Of a DNA stretch of 64,000 nt, positions 55,164 through 63,570 are shown in pieces; the first letter of the stretch is position 1, and every line of letters begins with the position of its first letter. Both the position numbers and the translations under genes were made by a program. The notes beneath the pieces were generated by a model that was not told the DNA's origin, ran no database searches, and saw only the letters and a list, made by a program, of their open reading frames with translations. The DNA comes from Pseudomonas sp. dw_358 (GTDB lineage: Bacteria > Pseudomonadota > Gammaproteobacteria > Pseudomonadales > Pseudomonadaceae): positions 186,001 to 250,000 of the forward strand of contig NZ_JAAVUX010000002.1 of assembly GCF_018449655.1 (NCBI RefSeq), given 5' to 3'.

Positions 55164-55482
55164 ACCCTTTTAGATATCTGCCATCCATACCGGCCAATCT
55201 AGAGCACGCCCATTGTGTTTGGCGTGCTGCCTGCGATTCGAACAAACCGGCTGTGCCGCCTCGCTTGAGGGTGTGTGCGAGTGAATGGCAAGGTATCACC
55301 AGGGAACGCACGCGCTTAGGGCCGAGCCGGAGCGGTCGGTCTTTCTCGCGGGCCTTGGCAGCGTCCCTCTGCGCGGGGAATCCTGGCCACCGTGTTGAAA
55401 ACTACACACTGTGGCGTTCCCACCACTCCCGAGAAACTCGGTACAGCTCGCGATATATCCAGACCTGGATGCATCTCGACTC

Positions 55483-55565
55483 AGCCGAGATCTCGGCTCA
55501 GCCCAGAATGGACCGCCGAAACTACCGGGATTTCGGTAGTTGTCTCGCTGAGACTATTTGGTCTC
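55483..55565. repeat. Cluster of small hairpins
   Basis: A perfect 16-bp palindrome (AGCCGAGATCTCGGCT, 55483-55498), an 8-bp stem with six-base loop (55520-55541), and two alternative GTCTC/GAGAC hairpins sharing an arm (55542-55554 and 55550-55565). The 550 bases from the iteron region to the next gene contain no convincing gene; two or three overlapping frames there lack starts and family features. Confidence 0.65.
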
Positions 55566-55675
55566 ACTCAGGGGTGGGCTGACGTAGTGCGGAATAGGGG
55601 GATGTTTGTTCGTCCTCACGCTGAGGATGGGCGCCACCCCGTTGCAGGGCGGCGCATACTACGGAAGTGTCGTAT

Positions 55676-56062
55676 TTACTCTTCCACGAACGGTGCGGCA
55701 CCGGCGGCGATGGCGCGCATCCCCAAGATTGCGAGGCCTGCGATGCCCTGCGAAAACCCGTGCTCGGCACCATAGCCAGGCTGCCAGTTCGGGGAGGCAA
55801 GAGCGCACCAGATCGCGTCGAAGCACTCCTGCTCATCTGCTGCCTGCAATGCCATTAGCTCGGCGATCATTGCCGCACCTATGCGCTTCTCGACGTTCCA
55901 CTGGTTAATCTGCAGAGGGACACGCGGCGGCAGCCAATTGACGATTCGCGGATGCTTCGGATATTCAGGATCGGGTACGCGGCCCGTGAAACTTAAGTCG
56001 TCCCGATCCATCGTTGGCATCTTGGCCTTGCGTGGCCGGGATTTTCGCGCGGCCTGGCTCAT
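55676..56062 (-). CDS. Hypothetical protein, micro-operon gene 5
   Basis: 128 residues. Basic start (SQAARKSRPRKAKMP), a proline-rich stretch (WLPPRVPLQINQW), then an Ala-rich helical half. No family recognised. Its ATG overlaps the stop of the preceding gene (four bases), as throughout this run. Last gene of the series. Confidence 0.62.
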   Translation of the reverse strand: MSQAARKSRPRKAKMPTMDRDDLSFTGRVPDPEYPKHPRIVNWLPPRVPLQINQWNVEKRIGAAMIAELMALQAADEQECFDAIWCALASPNWQPGYGAEHGFSQGIAGLAILGMRAIAAGAAPFVEE

Positions 56063-56367
56063 TGTTCAGCCCTCGCGAGATGTGTCGCCCGCATCGCACA
56101 CAGGCGTTTCATTTTGGCATAGCAGACTTCCTGTTCTTCTGGCAGATCGTCCAACTCGTTATCCATGCATTCTGCCCACTGCCAAGCCTTCTCAGACCAC
56201 CCCTCAATCACGGCGATGCCGAGTTGAGCAGTCGCGTTCACAAAGCTCTCCTCGGGCACTCGCTCCTGCAGGAACACAAACAGGGCTTGGAGTTCGTTGA
56301 AGGCCTCTTGGATGGTGCAGAGGTCAGTCAGGCCGGTCGCGGCGATTTCATACGCTGAGCGAGTCAT
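56059..56367 (-). CDS. Hypothetical protein, micro-operon gene 4
   Basis: 102 residues, acidic (WAECMDNELDDLPEEQE), predicted helical with a FNELQALFVFLQERVPEES pattern. Overlaps its neighbours on both sides by four bases. No family recognised. Confidence 0.62.
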   Translation of the reverse strand: MTRSAYEIAATGLTDLCTIQEAFNELQALFVFLQERVPEESFVNATAQLGIAVIEGWSEKAWQWAECMDNELDDLPEEQEVCYAKMKRLCAMRATHLARAEQ

Positions 56368-56603
56368 TGGGCACCCCCACTCAACCAGAATTTGCGAAAG
56401 ACGTGATATCCCGCATCATTCAGCCCAGGATTGAAGCGGCCGGCCAGCATCGCGCCTGCTTGGGCCTCGATTACGGCAGTGAATGCCGCAATCTCGTCGT
56501 CGCTGGAGTACCGCAGCGCGGTTTTGAGCAGCTGGACGGCGTAATCCTTGCGCCGCTCGGGGGTGCTGCCCTGCGCAGCCGTGGGGAGGGTATGCAGGAT
56601 CAT
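56364..56603 (-). CDS. Hypothetical protein, micro-operon gene 3
   Basis: 79 residues, helical (RKDYAVQLLKTALRYSSDDEIAAF). Overlaps its neighbours on both sides by four bases. No family recognised. Confidence 0.62.
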   Translation of the reverse strand: MILHTLPTAAQGSTPERRKDYAVQLLKTALRYSSDDEIAAFTAVIEAQAGAMLAGRFNPGLNDAGYHVFRKFWLSGGAQ

Positions 56604-56872
56604 TGCACACCCCCTGCGGTCATGTGGCGGAACCGCGAGCAGAAATTTCCGCTGAACACGTTGACCTGCTCCAGCCGGTTGCGCAGCTCAGCCGCGGCCG
56701 CGCCTTCCGCGCCCAGGGTCGGGATGATCACATCGAGCAGCAGGCGTTCCAGCTTGTCGAACTCGGCCCGGGCGTGGTTCATGTCGGCCACATCGCGAAT
56801 GCTGAGGGTCGCCTGTGTGGGGATCAGCACTTCATGACCCAGGTCGGTAATGGCGTAAGTGAAGGCGCTCAT
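56600..56872 (-). CDS. Hypothetical protein, micro-operon gene 2
   Basis: 90 residues from the ATG at 56872, preceded by an AAGGGGG site. Helical centre (HARAEFDKLERLLLDVIIPTL). ATGA overlaps on both sides. An in-frame extension upstream lies inside gene 1 and is not supported. Confidence 0.62.
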   Translation of the reverse strand: MSAFTYAITDLGHEVLIPTQATLSIRDVADMNHARAEFDKLERLLLDVIIPTLGAEGAAAAELRNRLEQVNVFSGNFCSRFRHMTAGGVQ

Positions 56873-57093
56873 TGTGCACCCCCTTCGATGACGTGGTGGC
56901 CGTCCTGCAGCAGAGCCGCCCAATTGATGGCGCAGTTGTGCGCCATGATGGCCAAAAGCATCGAGAGGGCCGCCGGCGTGCCTGGCAACGCGATGATGCC
57001 GAGCGCGTAGGCCAGCAGCTCGAGCACGGCCGCAGTTTCGGCGGTGATGTCTTGTGTTTCGGTGTCGATAATGGCATTTTGGTACAGTTGCAT
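56869..57093 (-). CDS. Hypothetical protein, micro-operon gene 1
   Basis: 74 residues from the ATG at 57093 with GAGGA seven bases upstream. The second half (LLAYALGIIALPGTPAALSM, IMAHNCAINWAALL) is a hydrophobic helical pair reminiscent of small DUF3077-like Pseudomonas proteins; that likeness is only by eye. First gene of the five-gene run, with a 20-bp palindrome 123 bases upstream. Confidence 0.65.
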   Translation of the reverse strand: MQLYQNAIIDTETQDITAETAAVLELLAYALGIIALPGTPAALSMLLAIMAHNCAINWAALLQDGHHVIEGGAQ

Positions 57094-57215
57094 GACGTGT
57101 TCCTCAAAGTTGCGTCGTGTGGCAGCCTTCCCGGTGGTTGCACACCGGGTTGGCACCTTCAAAACGGCGGGATTCCCCACCGTTGAAGTCCAAAAATCGG
57201 ACCTCTACTGCTCAG

Positions 57216-57235
57216 ATGGTCCAGATCTGGACCAT
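57216..57235. promoter_or_regulatory. Perfect 20-bp palindrome
   Basis: ATGGTCCAGATCTGGACCAT, three bases beyond the stop of the RHH gene and upstream of the micro-operon. A second smaller inverted pair (GTCC/GGAC, 57189-57203) is nearby. Length and symmetry suit a dimeric regulator site; there is no U-tract for a terminator. Confidence 0.6.
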
Positions 57236-57238
57236 GGC

Positions 57239-57409
57239 TCACTTCTGAGCCTTCTCCTTGACCTCTAGCCCAGCCAGTACAAGCGCCCGCAGTGCTGCGG
57301 TCCTGTTTACTTCTATCCCTGTCTCCCTGGAGACCTTCTCTGCGTATGCGTCGATTCGTGCTATCAGTTCGGGCGGTAGCCGCATCGTTACTGTTGGTGT
57401 GTTTGCCAT
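57239..57409 (-). CDS. Ribbon-helix-helix (CopG-type) regulator
   Basis: 56 residues: the beta strand TPTVTMRLPPEL and two helices (IARIDAYAEKVS, NRTAALRALVLAGLEV) are a whole RHH fold. Start at 57409 with GAGG five bases before. The operator inside its own promoter suggests self-repression. It may also control the micro-operon downstream on the same strand. Confidence 0.82.
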   Translation of the reverse strand: MANTPTVTMRLPPELIARIDAYAEKVSRETGIEVNRTAALRALVLAGLEVKEKAQK

Positions 57410-57437
57410 GAGAGCCTCATTCCGTATTGATGGGCCC

Positions 57438-57466
57438 AATGTAAGACATTGTCTTACACATAGCAA
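57438..57466 (-). promoter_or_regulatory. Promoter with embedded operator for the RHH gene
   Basis: Minus strand -35 TTGCTA, 17 bases, -10 TACATT. Between and across them lies a perfect inverted repeat TGTAAGAC-ATT-GTCTTACA (57440-57458). A dimer bound there would block RNA polymerase. Confidence 0.7.
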
Positions 57467-57560
57467 TAGGGCGATGCAAAATAATTTGACCTCCCGCGTT
57501 TCCCTGCTGATTTGGGATGAATGGCAGTGATCCGGGATGATCAAAAATGATGAACGGACC

Positions 57561-57589
57561 TTGAATAAGTGTACCAAGTACGTCAATAT
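57561..57589 (+). promoter_or_regulatory. Candidate promoter of the toxin-antitoxin pair
   Basis: TTGAAT, 17 bases, CAATAT, with a small GTAC-CAA-GTAC inverted repeat in the spacer that could be the site of antitoxin autorepression. About 47 bases before the antitoxin ATG. Confidence 0.45.
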
Positions 57590-57635
57590 GGCGTGGCGAC
57601 AATGTAGCTACAAAATTTGTTTGGAGAGTGATACC

Positions 57636-57950
57636 ATGGCAGCAGTACTTAAAACGACCGACGTGCGGTGCCGCATTGAGGAAGATTTGAAGGAGCGCGC
57701 TTCAGCAGTGCTTAATGCTTGCGGCTTGAGTGTTAGCGATGCGATGCGTCTCTTTCTACGCCAGGTTGTAGAGGTTCAGGGCTTGCCCTTTCAGGTCAGG
57801 GTGCCTTCGGCTAAAACGGCCCGTGCTCTTGCTCAATCTCGTGAAATTCGCGCTCGGTTCGATTCGATAGACGAATTGTTCGAGAGTCTAGATGGCGAAG
57901 ACCAGCACCCAAAAAAAGCCGCCCAATCTAAAGCGCGCACCCCTGCCTAA
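57636..57950 (+). CDS. RelB/DinJ-family antitoxin
   Basis: 104 residues: N-terminal RHH part (TTDVRCRIEEDLKERASAVLNACGLSVSDAMRLFLRQV) typical of DinJ/RelB, and a C-terminal toxin-neutralising region (ARFDSIDELFESL). Start at 57636 with GGAG nine bases before. The gene overlaps the toxin gene by 59 bases. It would repress its own promoter alone or with the toxin. Confidence 0.88.
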   Translation: MAAVLKTTDVRCRIEEDLKERASAVLNACGLSVSDAMRLFLRQVVEVQGLPFQVRVPSAKTARALAQSREIRARFDSIDELFESLDGEDQHPKKAAQSKARTPA

Positions 57951-58218
57951 ACGGACAGATCACACGCCTGAATTCAAAAAGTCTTGGGCGAGGTACAACC
58001 AGGCTGGCCGGCATGATATGACCGAAATGCGCAAGGTCATGGCCATACTTTGGATGGGCGATCCATTGCCACCTGAGTACAAGGACCATGAGCTCCAAGG
58101 TGACTGGATAGGTCATAGGGAATGTCATGTAGGTGGCGATTTCCTGCTGATATACCAGGTCACAGACAGAGATGTGATCTTTGTGGACCTGGGAACGCAC
58201 GCTGAGCTATTCCGATGA
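57892..58218 (+). CDS. yafQ: YafQ-family mRNA interferase toxin
   Basis: 108 residues. The YafQ catalytic set is present: His66 (KDHELQG), His79 and Asp83 (RECHVGGDF), His103 and Phe107 (GTHAELF). YafQ cleaves mRNA in the ribosome. The N-terminus has 20 extra basic residues compared with E. coli YafQ, and an internal start near residue 43 is not likely. The pair should stabilise the island. Confidence 0.9.
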   Translation: MAKTSTQKKPPNLKRAPLPKRTDHTPEFKKSWARYNQAGRHDMTEMRKVMAILWMGDPLPPEYKDHELQGDWIGHRECHVGGDFLLIYQVTDRDVIFVDLGTHAELFR

Positions 58219-58224
58219 ACAAGG

Positions 58225-58246
58225 CCCGCCTACTGGCGGGTTTTTT
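58225..58246 (+). terminator. Terminator of the toxin-antitoxin operon
   Basis: CCCGCC/GGCGGG stem with TACT loop followed by six Ts, seven bases beyond the toxin stop. Confidence 0.92.
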
Positions 58247-58588
58247 GTGCTCCAGCGTTACGACTAGGTCGTAAAACCCAACCCTAACCGGCTGGGGTTT
58301 CTTCGGGCTTGGGAGGCCACGCGGGCTAAGGCAGATACCGGCAGATCTTCCGGCATCCCCCATACCAGAGTGGGGCGTCATTCAGGAAGTGAAGTGTTCA
58401 CCCCCATTGGGGGAGCAGCCCCCAGTTCCGGGGGGAGTGGATTGGCTGAATTTTTAGCCGACCTGAGATGCGCTCAGATGTGAGCACATCTGCTCGCTTC
58501 GCGATTTGAAATCCAGAAGGTCACCAATGCCCTCAAAACCGAGGGGATCGCCCTGCTACGATCTGTGCTCAACTTTTGGAGATCCACG
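58247..58588. other. Non-coding gap with GC-rich hairpins
   Basis: 342 bases with no convincing gene. It contains several C/G-run hairpins (around 58400-58436, CCCCCATTGGGGG and GGGGGAGCAGCCCCC). These might be terminators or structured RNA. No promoter could be assigned. Confidence 0.5.
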
Positions 58589-58807
58589 ATGAGCCATACC
58601 CTGATAGCCAACTTGCTGAACCGACTGAACGAAAACCAGCTTGCCCTGGGCGCGGCCGTGGAGGAATTGACGGTCTGGGTCGAGCAGCGCGGATCTGCTG
58701 AGGTGGCCGGCAACGTCCGTGGCGCCCTGGAGACGCTGGACGAGAACTTTGCGGCCATCAGGCAGGGTATCGCCGAGCTGACAACGTCCGGGGCATTAGG
58801 AGCCTGA
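58589..58807 (+). CDS. Small helical protein of unknown function
   Basis: 72 residues (MSHTLIANLLNRLNENQLAL), largely helical and acidic. GGAG lies seven bases before the ATG at 58589; an earlier in-frame ATG lacks a site. Unknown family; an AxxELxxWVEQRG pattern suggests a small accessory protein. Confidence 0.65.
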   Translation: MSHTLIANLLNRLNENQLALGAAVEELTVWVEQRGSAEVAGNVRGALETLDENFAAIRQGIAELTTSGALGA

Positions 58808-59107
58808 CAGCAGGAAGGATCAGGCTGGGCTCAAAGGCAGCTTTCCGCGCCACGAAAACGACACCTGCCATTTCGTGGCGCGCCTGCTTAGGGAAAGCGC
58901 CTCAAGGCCTACCTCGGCAAGGCGTACCAATATGGGTAGCAATGACTTATTGATACGAAATAACCAGTTTATCCCTCCCTACTCCCGTCTGGTTCAGTCC
59001 CGTTTCGTGTATCACCTAAGGTGCACCTATAAACTACTGGATATAAGTACAAATCCCGCCTAATTTGCCATCTGTGAGCTTCTTCAACCTCCCTCCGAGG
59101 ATCACTT
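58808..59107. other. Intergenic region, likely promoter of the right-hand operon
   Basis: 300 bases, AT-richer at its right end, with a 10-bp palindrome AGGTGCACCT (59019-59028). No gene is seen. The promoter of the 59108-63401 genes is expected here. Confidence 0.45.
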
Positions 59108-59284
59108 ATGAGCACCCCCACCAAACCCCGCGGCCCCCAGGCTAAACCGACTCGCGCCGAACTCACCGCGGCGTGGAATCAACTTCGTGTTGCCGCCGGT
59201 CAAGGCGACATTCAAGCGTCCGCGTTGCTGATCGCCCTGGCTGAGAACAAGCCTGTCATTGCCATGGGCGCCCTCACTGCATGA
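59108..59284 (+). CDS. 58-residue hypothetical protein
   Basis: ATG at 59108 with GAGG seven bases upstream. Basic, proline-rich start (STPTKPRGPQAKPTRAEL) followed by a helical region. The stop overlaps the next ATG by four bases. Unknown family, but ribosome site and coupling support a real gene. Confidence 0.68.
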   Translation: MSTPTKPRGPQAKPTRAELTAAWNQLRVAAGQGDIQASALLIALAENKPVIAMGALTA

Positions 59285-59697
59285 CTGAGCGAGTCAAAAC
59301 CGGCCAATGGGCCAAGGGCCACTCTGGTAACCCGGGCGGGCGCTCGGGCCAGACCCAGGCTATCCGCGCAAAACTCGCCAAGGGAGCTGACGCTGTGGCC
59401 AAGAAAGTTCTCGAAGCTGCAAAGGGCGGCGATATGCAGGCCTGCCGACTGGTGATGGAGCGGCTGATTCCCGCGCTCAAGCCAACCTCAGACCCAGTGC
59501 GGTTTGAGCTGGATGAATCAGACCTCCCCAATGCCGCCAGATCGATCCTCAGGGCCGTGGCCGCCGGCGAGCTGCCCCCTGACCAGGGCAAGGCACTCAT
59601 CGATGCTCTAGCAGCCGTTTCGCGCGTTATCGAAGTGGAGGAGCTGCAGAAGGCCCTTGATCAACTGCGCGACCAGATAGAGGAATTGAAGCGATGA
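59281..59697 (+). CDS. DUF5681-type phage protein
   Basis: 138 residues with the signature GQWAKGHSGNPGGRSGQ near the start, then a helical region and a C-terminal coiled coil (VEELQKALDQLRDQIEELKR). Proteins of this type sit in phages, often near the packaging genes, and may play a small-terminase-like part; that function is not established. Coupled on both sides by four-base overlaps. Confidence 0.8.
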   Translation: MTERVKTGQWAKGHSGNPGGRSGQTQAIRAKLAKGADAVAKKVLEAAKGGDMQACRLVMERLIPALKPTSDPVRFELDESDLPNAARSILRAVAAGELPPDQGKALIDALAAVSRVIEVEELQKALDQLRDQIEELKR

Positions 59698-60131
59698 GCC
59701 TCAGATGCATGCGGGCCGAGTTGAAGCGAATCGCTGAACGAATCGGCGCGGACGATGAAGACGTGGTTTTGATCTTGCTGGCAGTGGTCAATGGCCGCAA
59801 AGAAGACTTGTCCGCGCAGATGGGCTATCCGGCCACGGCTGGTCACTCGCTCTCCTACCCAGTCCAGGGAATGCCGGAAGCGTTTTACTTCCCACTGCAC
59901 CTGATGAGCAGCGATGAGGCTGCCAGGCTGGCAGAGGCATTCATTCTTCACGTTCGGAAAGTTGAAAGGCTGCGCCGGCCAATGCCGATTGGGGTCATGG
60001 ATATGGCGCCGCTCCCGTATGCCAGGGCCACGCTCTTTCCGCCACTCCAAGACGGGGCCGACATTGAGGCTCACGTTGCCGAGCAATACCAAGAAATCAT
60101 CCATTCGCGGGCTTCGGAGCTGCCGGTATGA
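59694..60131 (+). CDS. Hypothetical protein
   Basis: 145 residues, mixed composition (RIAERIGADDEDVVLILLAV at the start). No family recognised. Overlaps the genes before and after by four bases, so it belongs to the right-hand operon. Confidence 0.65.
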   Translation: MSLRCMRAELKRIAERIGADDEDVVLILLAVVNGRKEDLSAQMGYPATAGHSLSYPVQGMPEAFYFPLHLMSSDEAARLAEAFILHVRKVERLRRPMPIGVMDMAPLPYARATLFPPLQDGADIEAHVAEQYQEIIHSRASELPV

Positions 60132-60343
60132 CGCTCAAAGCAAACGTCCGCGCGCTGCAAAAACACCTGGCCACGACGAGCACAGATGACGACGTACGGG
60201 CCATCAGCGAGCTCATGGACGAGCTGGGCGCCGCTGCCGGTTCAAGGCATTCAGGCTCAACCCCAGCACAAATAAACCCATCCACCATTGCCGAGCTATT
60301 TGAAAGCTTGGTAGCAGATACGGAGTCACCTCAGCATGACTGA
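60128..60343 (+). CDS. Hypothetical protein
   Basis: 71 residues, helical and acidic (DDDVRAISELMDELGAAAG). Overlaps both neighbours. No family recognised. Confidence 0.62.
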   Translation: MTLKANVRALQKHLATTSTDDDVRAISELMDELGAAAGSRHSGSTPAQINPSTIAELFESLVADTESPQHD

Positions 60344-61136
60344 AAAAGGAATCCTCGATCAGAGTCGAGAAAGCGAACACGGCGTGGTGCACATGATTGC
60401 CGGCCGCCCGGTTCACTTGCCCAAATTGGACGCACTGGACCTTGCATCTGAGCCGGTCGTTCGGTTTGGTGCTGCACTCGACATCATCAACGAAACGCAT
60501 GAAGCCATAACCAAAATCAAGAGCGACAAGGTGCTCTCCGATTTCGGGAAGGATCAGAAGCTCGAGCCCCTCCGGGAGGCGTTGATCGGCCGGGTGGCGA
60601 GCCAGATCGAAGAAATTGACAAGTTCGCGGAGGCGGTGGACAGGCGAGAAGCAGCTTTGCTCGCCGTTCCGAAAATCGAGCCTCAGAACGCAGCCGAGGC
60701 GCTGGTTGATCGTGAGCTACGCGACTGGTGGAAAGAGCAGTCTTCCGGCGTGCGAATGGACCTATTGCAGAAAATGAACGAAGAGCCAGGCCATGAGCGC
60801 CTGGAAATTGCCCTGCTGAGATCCCCGTATGCCCAGGTTGACCGGGAGGTCGCCCTGGCCCGTGAGGCCTGGAACAACGCAAAGCGCCTTGAGAACCCTG
60901 CTGAAGCGCAGGCCATCGCAATGTGGCGAAACCAGAACGAGTGGGCGACCCGGGCATTTGCACACTTTCCACCTATCACTACGATTTTAAGTGAGCTGCC
61001 GCGCGACCGAGTTCTGGGCGTGCTGCTCAGTCATGGCAAATCCAATAAAACAATCCAGGCTTTTGGCTTCGACTCGCACACTATCGAGCGATCCAAGCTT
61101 CTGGCCAAGCAGCGCGCGAGCTCTGTAGGGAGGTAG
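60336..61136 (+). CDS. Hypothetical protein upstream of the tape-measure-like gene
   Basis: 266 residues, mostly helical with charged heptads between about 90 and 190. In phages a chaperone or tail-assembly protein often precedes the tape measure gene, and this position would suit that, but the sequence itself gives no family. Its end (LAKQRASSVGR) is six bases from the next ATG. Confidence 0.65.
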   Translation: MTEKGILDQSRESEHGVVHMIAGRPVHLPKLDALDLASEPVVRFGAALDIINETHEAITKIKSDKVLSDFGKDQKLEPLREALIGRVASQIEEIDKFAEAVDRREAALLAVPKIEPQNAAEALVDRELRDWWKEQSSGVRMDLLQKMNEEPGHERLEIALLRSPYAQVDREVALAREAWNNAKRLENPAEAQAIAMWRNQNEWATRAFAHFPPITTILSELPRDRVLGVLLSHGKSNKTIQAFGFDSHTIERSKLLAKQRASSVGR

Positions 61137-61142
61137 AAAGCC

Positions 61143-63401
61143 ATGGCGTTTGACGCATATTCAGTCGCAGTCCGGATCACTCTCGCGAATCAGGTCAGCG
61201 GCGGCCTGAAGATCGTCCGCGACGAACTGCAATCCACCGGTTTCGAAGTGGGTCGCCTCAATACCAAGCTTGAGTTTCTCGCCAAGAATGCACGAAATGC
61301 TTGGTCTGCGCTGCGCAGCGGTCGCGATATTGCGAGCGTGTTTCGCGGGCCGGCGAATGATGCCGCGAAGTATCAGCGCGAGCTCGACAAGCTACACCAG
61401 ACGCTGGCCAAGCCATTTGCTCCAGTCATGATGCCAGCCTTTCATCTCGGGGCAATGCCAAGGGCGGCGGGCGGCGGTATGCCTCCAGCACTTCCGCCGA
61501 CCATCCCTACGCCCGCGCCCGCTCACGGCAATGCCGGCGGCGGATTCGGCGCCGGGTACCATATTGCCGCCGCAGGGTTTATGTCCGGCGGGATGATGGC
61601 CATGGGCGGCCTCGCAATTGCCGGGGCTATGAAAGCACCAGTAGAAAATGCCATGGAGTACCAGCGTGAGCTGGCCAAGCTCCAGCAGTACGGCCTCGGC
61701 ACTGCCCAGATCGCAGACGCACAGAAATTCGTCCAGGCAAACGCGATCATCGGCACGTCCATTCAGGATCGAATGAGGCTATTTGCGGACGCGCAGGGTT
61801 CGTTTCGTGAATCTGGCTTGGGCGGCCAGCAGGCCCTTGAGGCGGCAAGAATGATGTCCCCGGTGCTGGCTAACTACCAGGTTGCGAACAGCCTTCTTTC
61901 GGGCGGCCACCAGGAAATGGCCCATGCCCAGTTCATGAACTTGAATAAAACAGTAGAGCTAATGGGCGGGCTCACCGATCCGGCCAAGGCAGCAGCGATT
62001 GCAGACGGCGTATTCAAAGCCTCCCAATCCAGCGGGAAAATGGTTTCAGAGCGAGATCTAAAGCAGTTCATGGCCTACGGCGGTGTTGCAGTATCGTCGC
62101 TGACTCCAAAGACAGTTTTCGCGGGTCTTGAGCCAATCATTGGGGCGCTCGGCGGGTCTGCTGTCGCAACCGGGCTCATGACAGCTTACAGCCGCACTCA
62201 CGGCATGATGGCGATGACGCCGAGCCTCATGACTAACGAGGCGCTGCGGCTAGGCATATGGGAAGCCGACAAGGTGACGCGCACGAAAGGCGGGGGAGCG
62301 CGGTTCGAGCACGGTAGTCCCATGAATCTCGAACTCGCGAATCTCATGAACACCAACACGAACGCCTTTTCTATGAAGCTGATGGACATTTATCGAAGCA
62401 AGGGCATTACTTCGGTGGACGACATTGGGCGTGAAAACGCCATCTTGTTTGGGCGAACTGGCGGAAAGATTTACAGCCAAATCATGTCGCAGATGCCGGT
62501 GCTTCTTAATTCGGAATTGGCGTATGACAAGGCCCTCGGGATAAGCCAGACCATTGAAGCAACTAAGGGCTCGCCGATGATGAAAATGCTTGAATACCAC
62601 AAGGCCCTGGAAGACCTTGGCCTAGCAGTCGGTAACGCGGTGATGCCGGTGCTGATGCCGATGATCGCTGGGCTTACTCACCTTGCACAGGCGATGAGCA
62701 AGCACCCTACGCTGGTGGCGGGACTTACCTACGCATTCATGGGGCTTGGAGCATATCTGGTGACCGGGGGGCTGATCACAGCAATCGTAGCGGCTGGTCG
62801 CGGATTTATGATCCTCGGGCCCGCACTGAAAGGCGCTTTTAGTATTGCCCTGCCTGCTTTGCGATTGCTTGGCACTGGGATAATGGTCGTCGGGAGAGCT
62901 CTCCTGATGAACCCGATTGGGCTGGCTATCACTGCCATTGCCGGGGCCGCATACCTGCTTTGGAACAACTGGGCGGAGATCAAAACGAACCTGTTTGAGG
63001 TATGGGGAGGCATCAAAACAGGGATTGTTCAGCTCTTCCATGGCGACATTGGCGGCGCCTTCTTGACCTTCAAGCACGTGTTCTTACTGGGGTGGCAGAC
63101 GCTTTTCAACACGTTGATCGCAGGCGTGAACAAGGTACTCCCGGCGTCAATGGCAATCTCGAAAATGACGTTTGCAGATACGCCGGTGCGTCAGGCGATG
63201 GCCGCGCCCGTCCCGGGCAAATCTTCAATGTTGGTCCAACTCACGAGCATTACCCACCTCGACGGAAGAAAACTATCTGAGACAGTCAGCTATCACCAGG
63301 CCCGCGAACTGGCCAGACCTCAAACCACACCGCAAGGCTTCGACCTTCTACGCAGCCCGGTAATGCCAGGCACCTCGAGCACCGCATACCCAAGAGGATA
63401 A
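61143..63401 (+). CDS. Phage tail tape-measure-like protein
   Basis: 752 residues. N-terminal coiled region (about 1-80), a Pro/Ala/Gly-rich linker, a long alpha region, then hydrophobic helices around 530-610 (LVAGLTYAFMGLGAYLVTGGLITAIVAAG, GIMVVGRALLMNPIGLAITAIAG) and a WNNWAEIKTNLFEVWGGIK segment as in many tape measure proteins. It would set tail length and help DNA injection in a phage. No tail tube, sheath or baseplate gene lies next to it in the window. Terminator follows. Confidence 0.72.
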   Translation: MAFDAYSVAVRITLANQVSGGLKIVRDELQSTGFEVGRLNTKLEFLAKNARNAWSALRSGRDIASVFRGPANDAAKYQRELDKLHQTLAKPFAPVMMPAFHLGAMPRAAGGGMPPALPPTIPTPAPAHGNAGGGFGAGYHIAAAGFMSGGMMAMGGLAIAGAMKAPVENAMEYQRELAKLQQYGLGTAQIADAQKFVQANAIIGTSIQDRMRLFADAQGSFRESGLGGQQALEAARMMSPVLANYQVANSLLSGGHQEMAHAQFMNLNKTVELMGGLTDPAKAAAIADGVFKASQSSGKMVSERDLKQFMAYGGVAVSSLTPKTVFAGLEPIIGALGGSAVATGLMTAYSRTHGMMAMTPSLMTNEALRLGIWEADKVTRTKGGGARFEHGSPMNLELANLMNTNTNAFSMKLMDIYRSKGITSVDDIGRENAILFGRTGGKIYSQIMSQMPVLLNSELAYDKALGISQTIEATKGSPMMKMLEYHKALEDLGLAVGNAVMPVLMPMIAGLTHLAQAMSKHPTLVAGLTYAFMGLGAYLVTGGLITAIVAAGRGFMILGPALKGAFSIALPALRLLGTGIMVVGRALLMNPIGLAITAIAGAAYLLWNNWAEIKTNLFEVWGGIKTGIVQLFHGDIGGAFLTFKHVFLLGWQTLFNTLIAGVNKVLPASMAISKMTFADTPVRQAMAAPVPGKSSMLVQLTSITHLDGRKLSETVSYHQARELARPQTTPQGFDLLRSPVMPGTSSTAYPRG

Positions 63402-63418
63402 TTCTGGCGCCAACCATG

Positions 63419-63440
63419 ACGGGCCTTACGGCCCGTTTTT
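63419..63440 (+). terminator. Terminator after the tape-measure-like gene
   Basis: ACGGGCC/GGCCCGT stem with a four-base loop and five Ts, 18 bases past the stop. Confidence 0.92.
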
Positions 63441-63570
63441 CGTCCTGTCGTTTGGGTATGCCTTGGCTGATACGGGCAAAAACAGCCTTTTACGATCTTT
63501 TCGCTTGATAGGTGACACCCAAAGTGCAACAGTATTAGTAGGACACCTTTACTGATACGGGAAGCACATC

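Noticed and set aside
54935..55582. A 215-residue plus-strand frame through the iteron and hairpin region.
   Set aside because: It overlaps the winged-helix gene in another frame, and its sequence is driven by the repeats. It remains a weak alternative explanation of the repeats.
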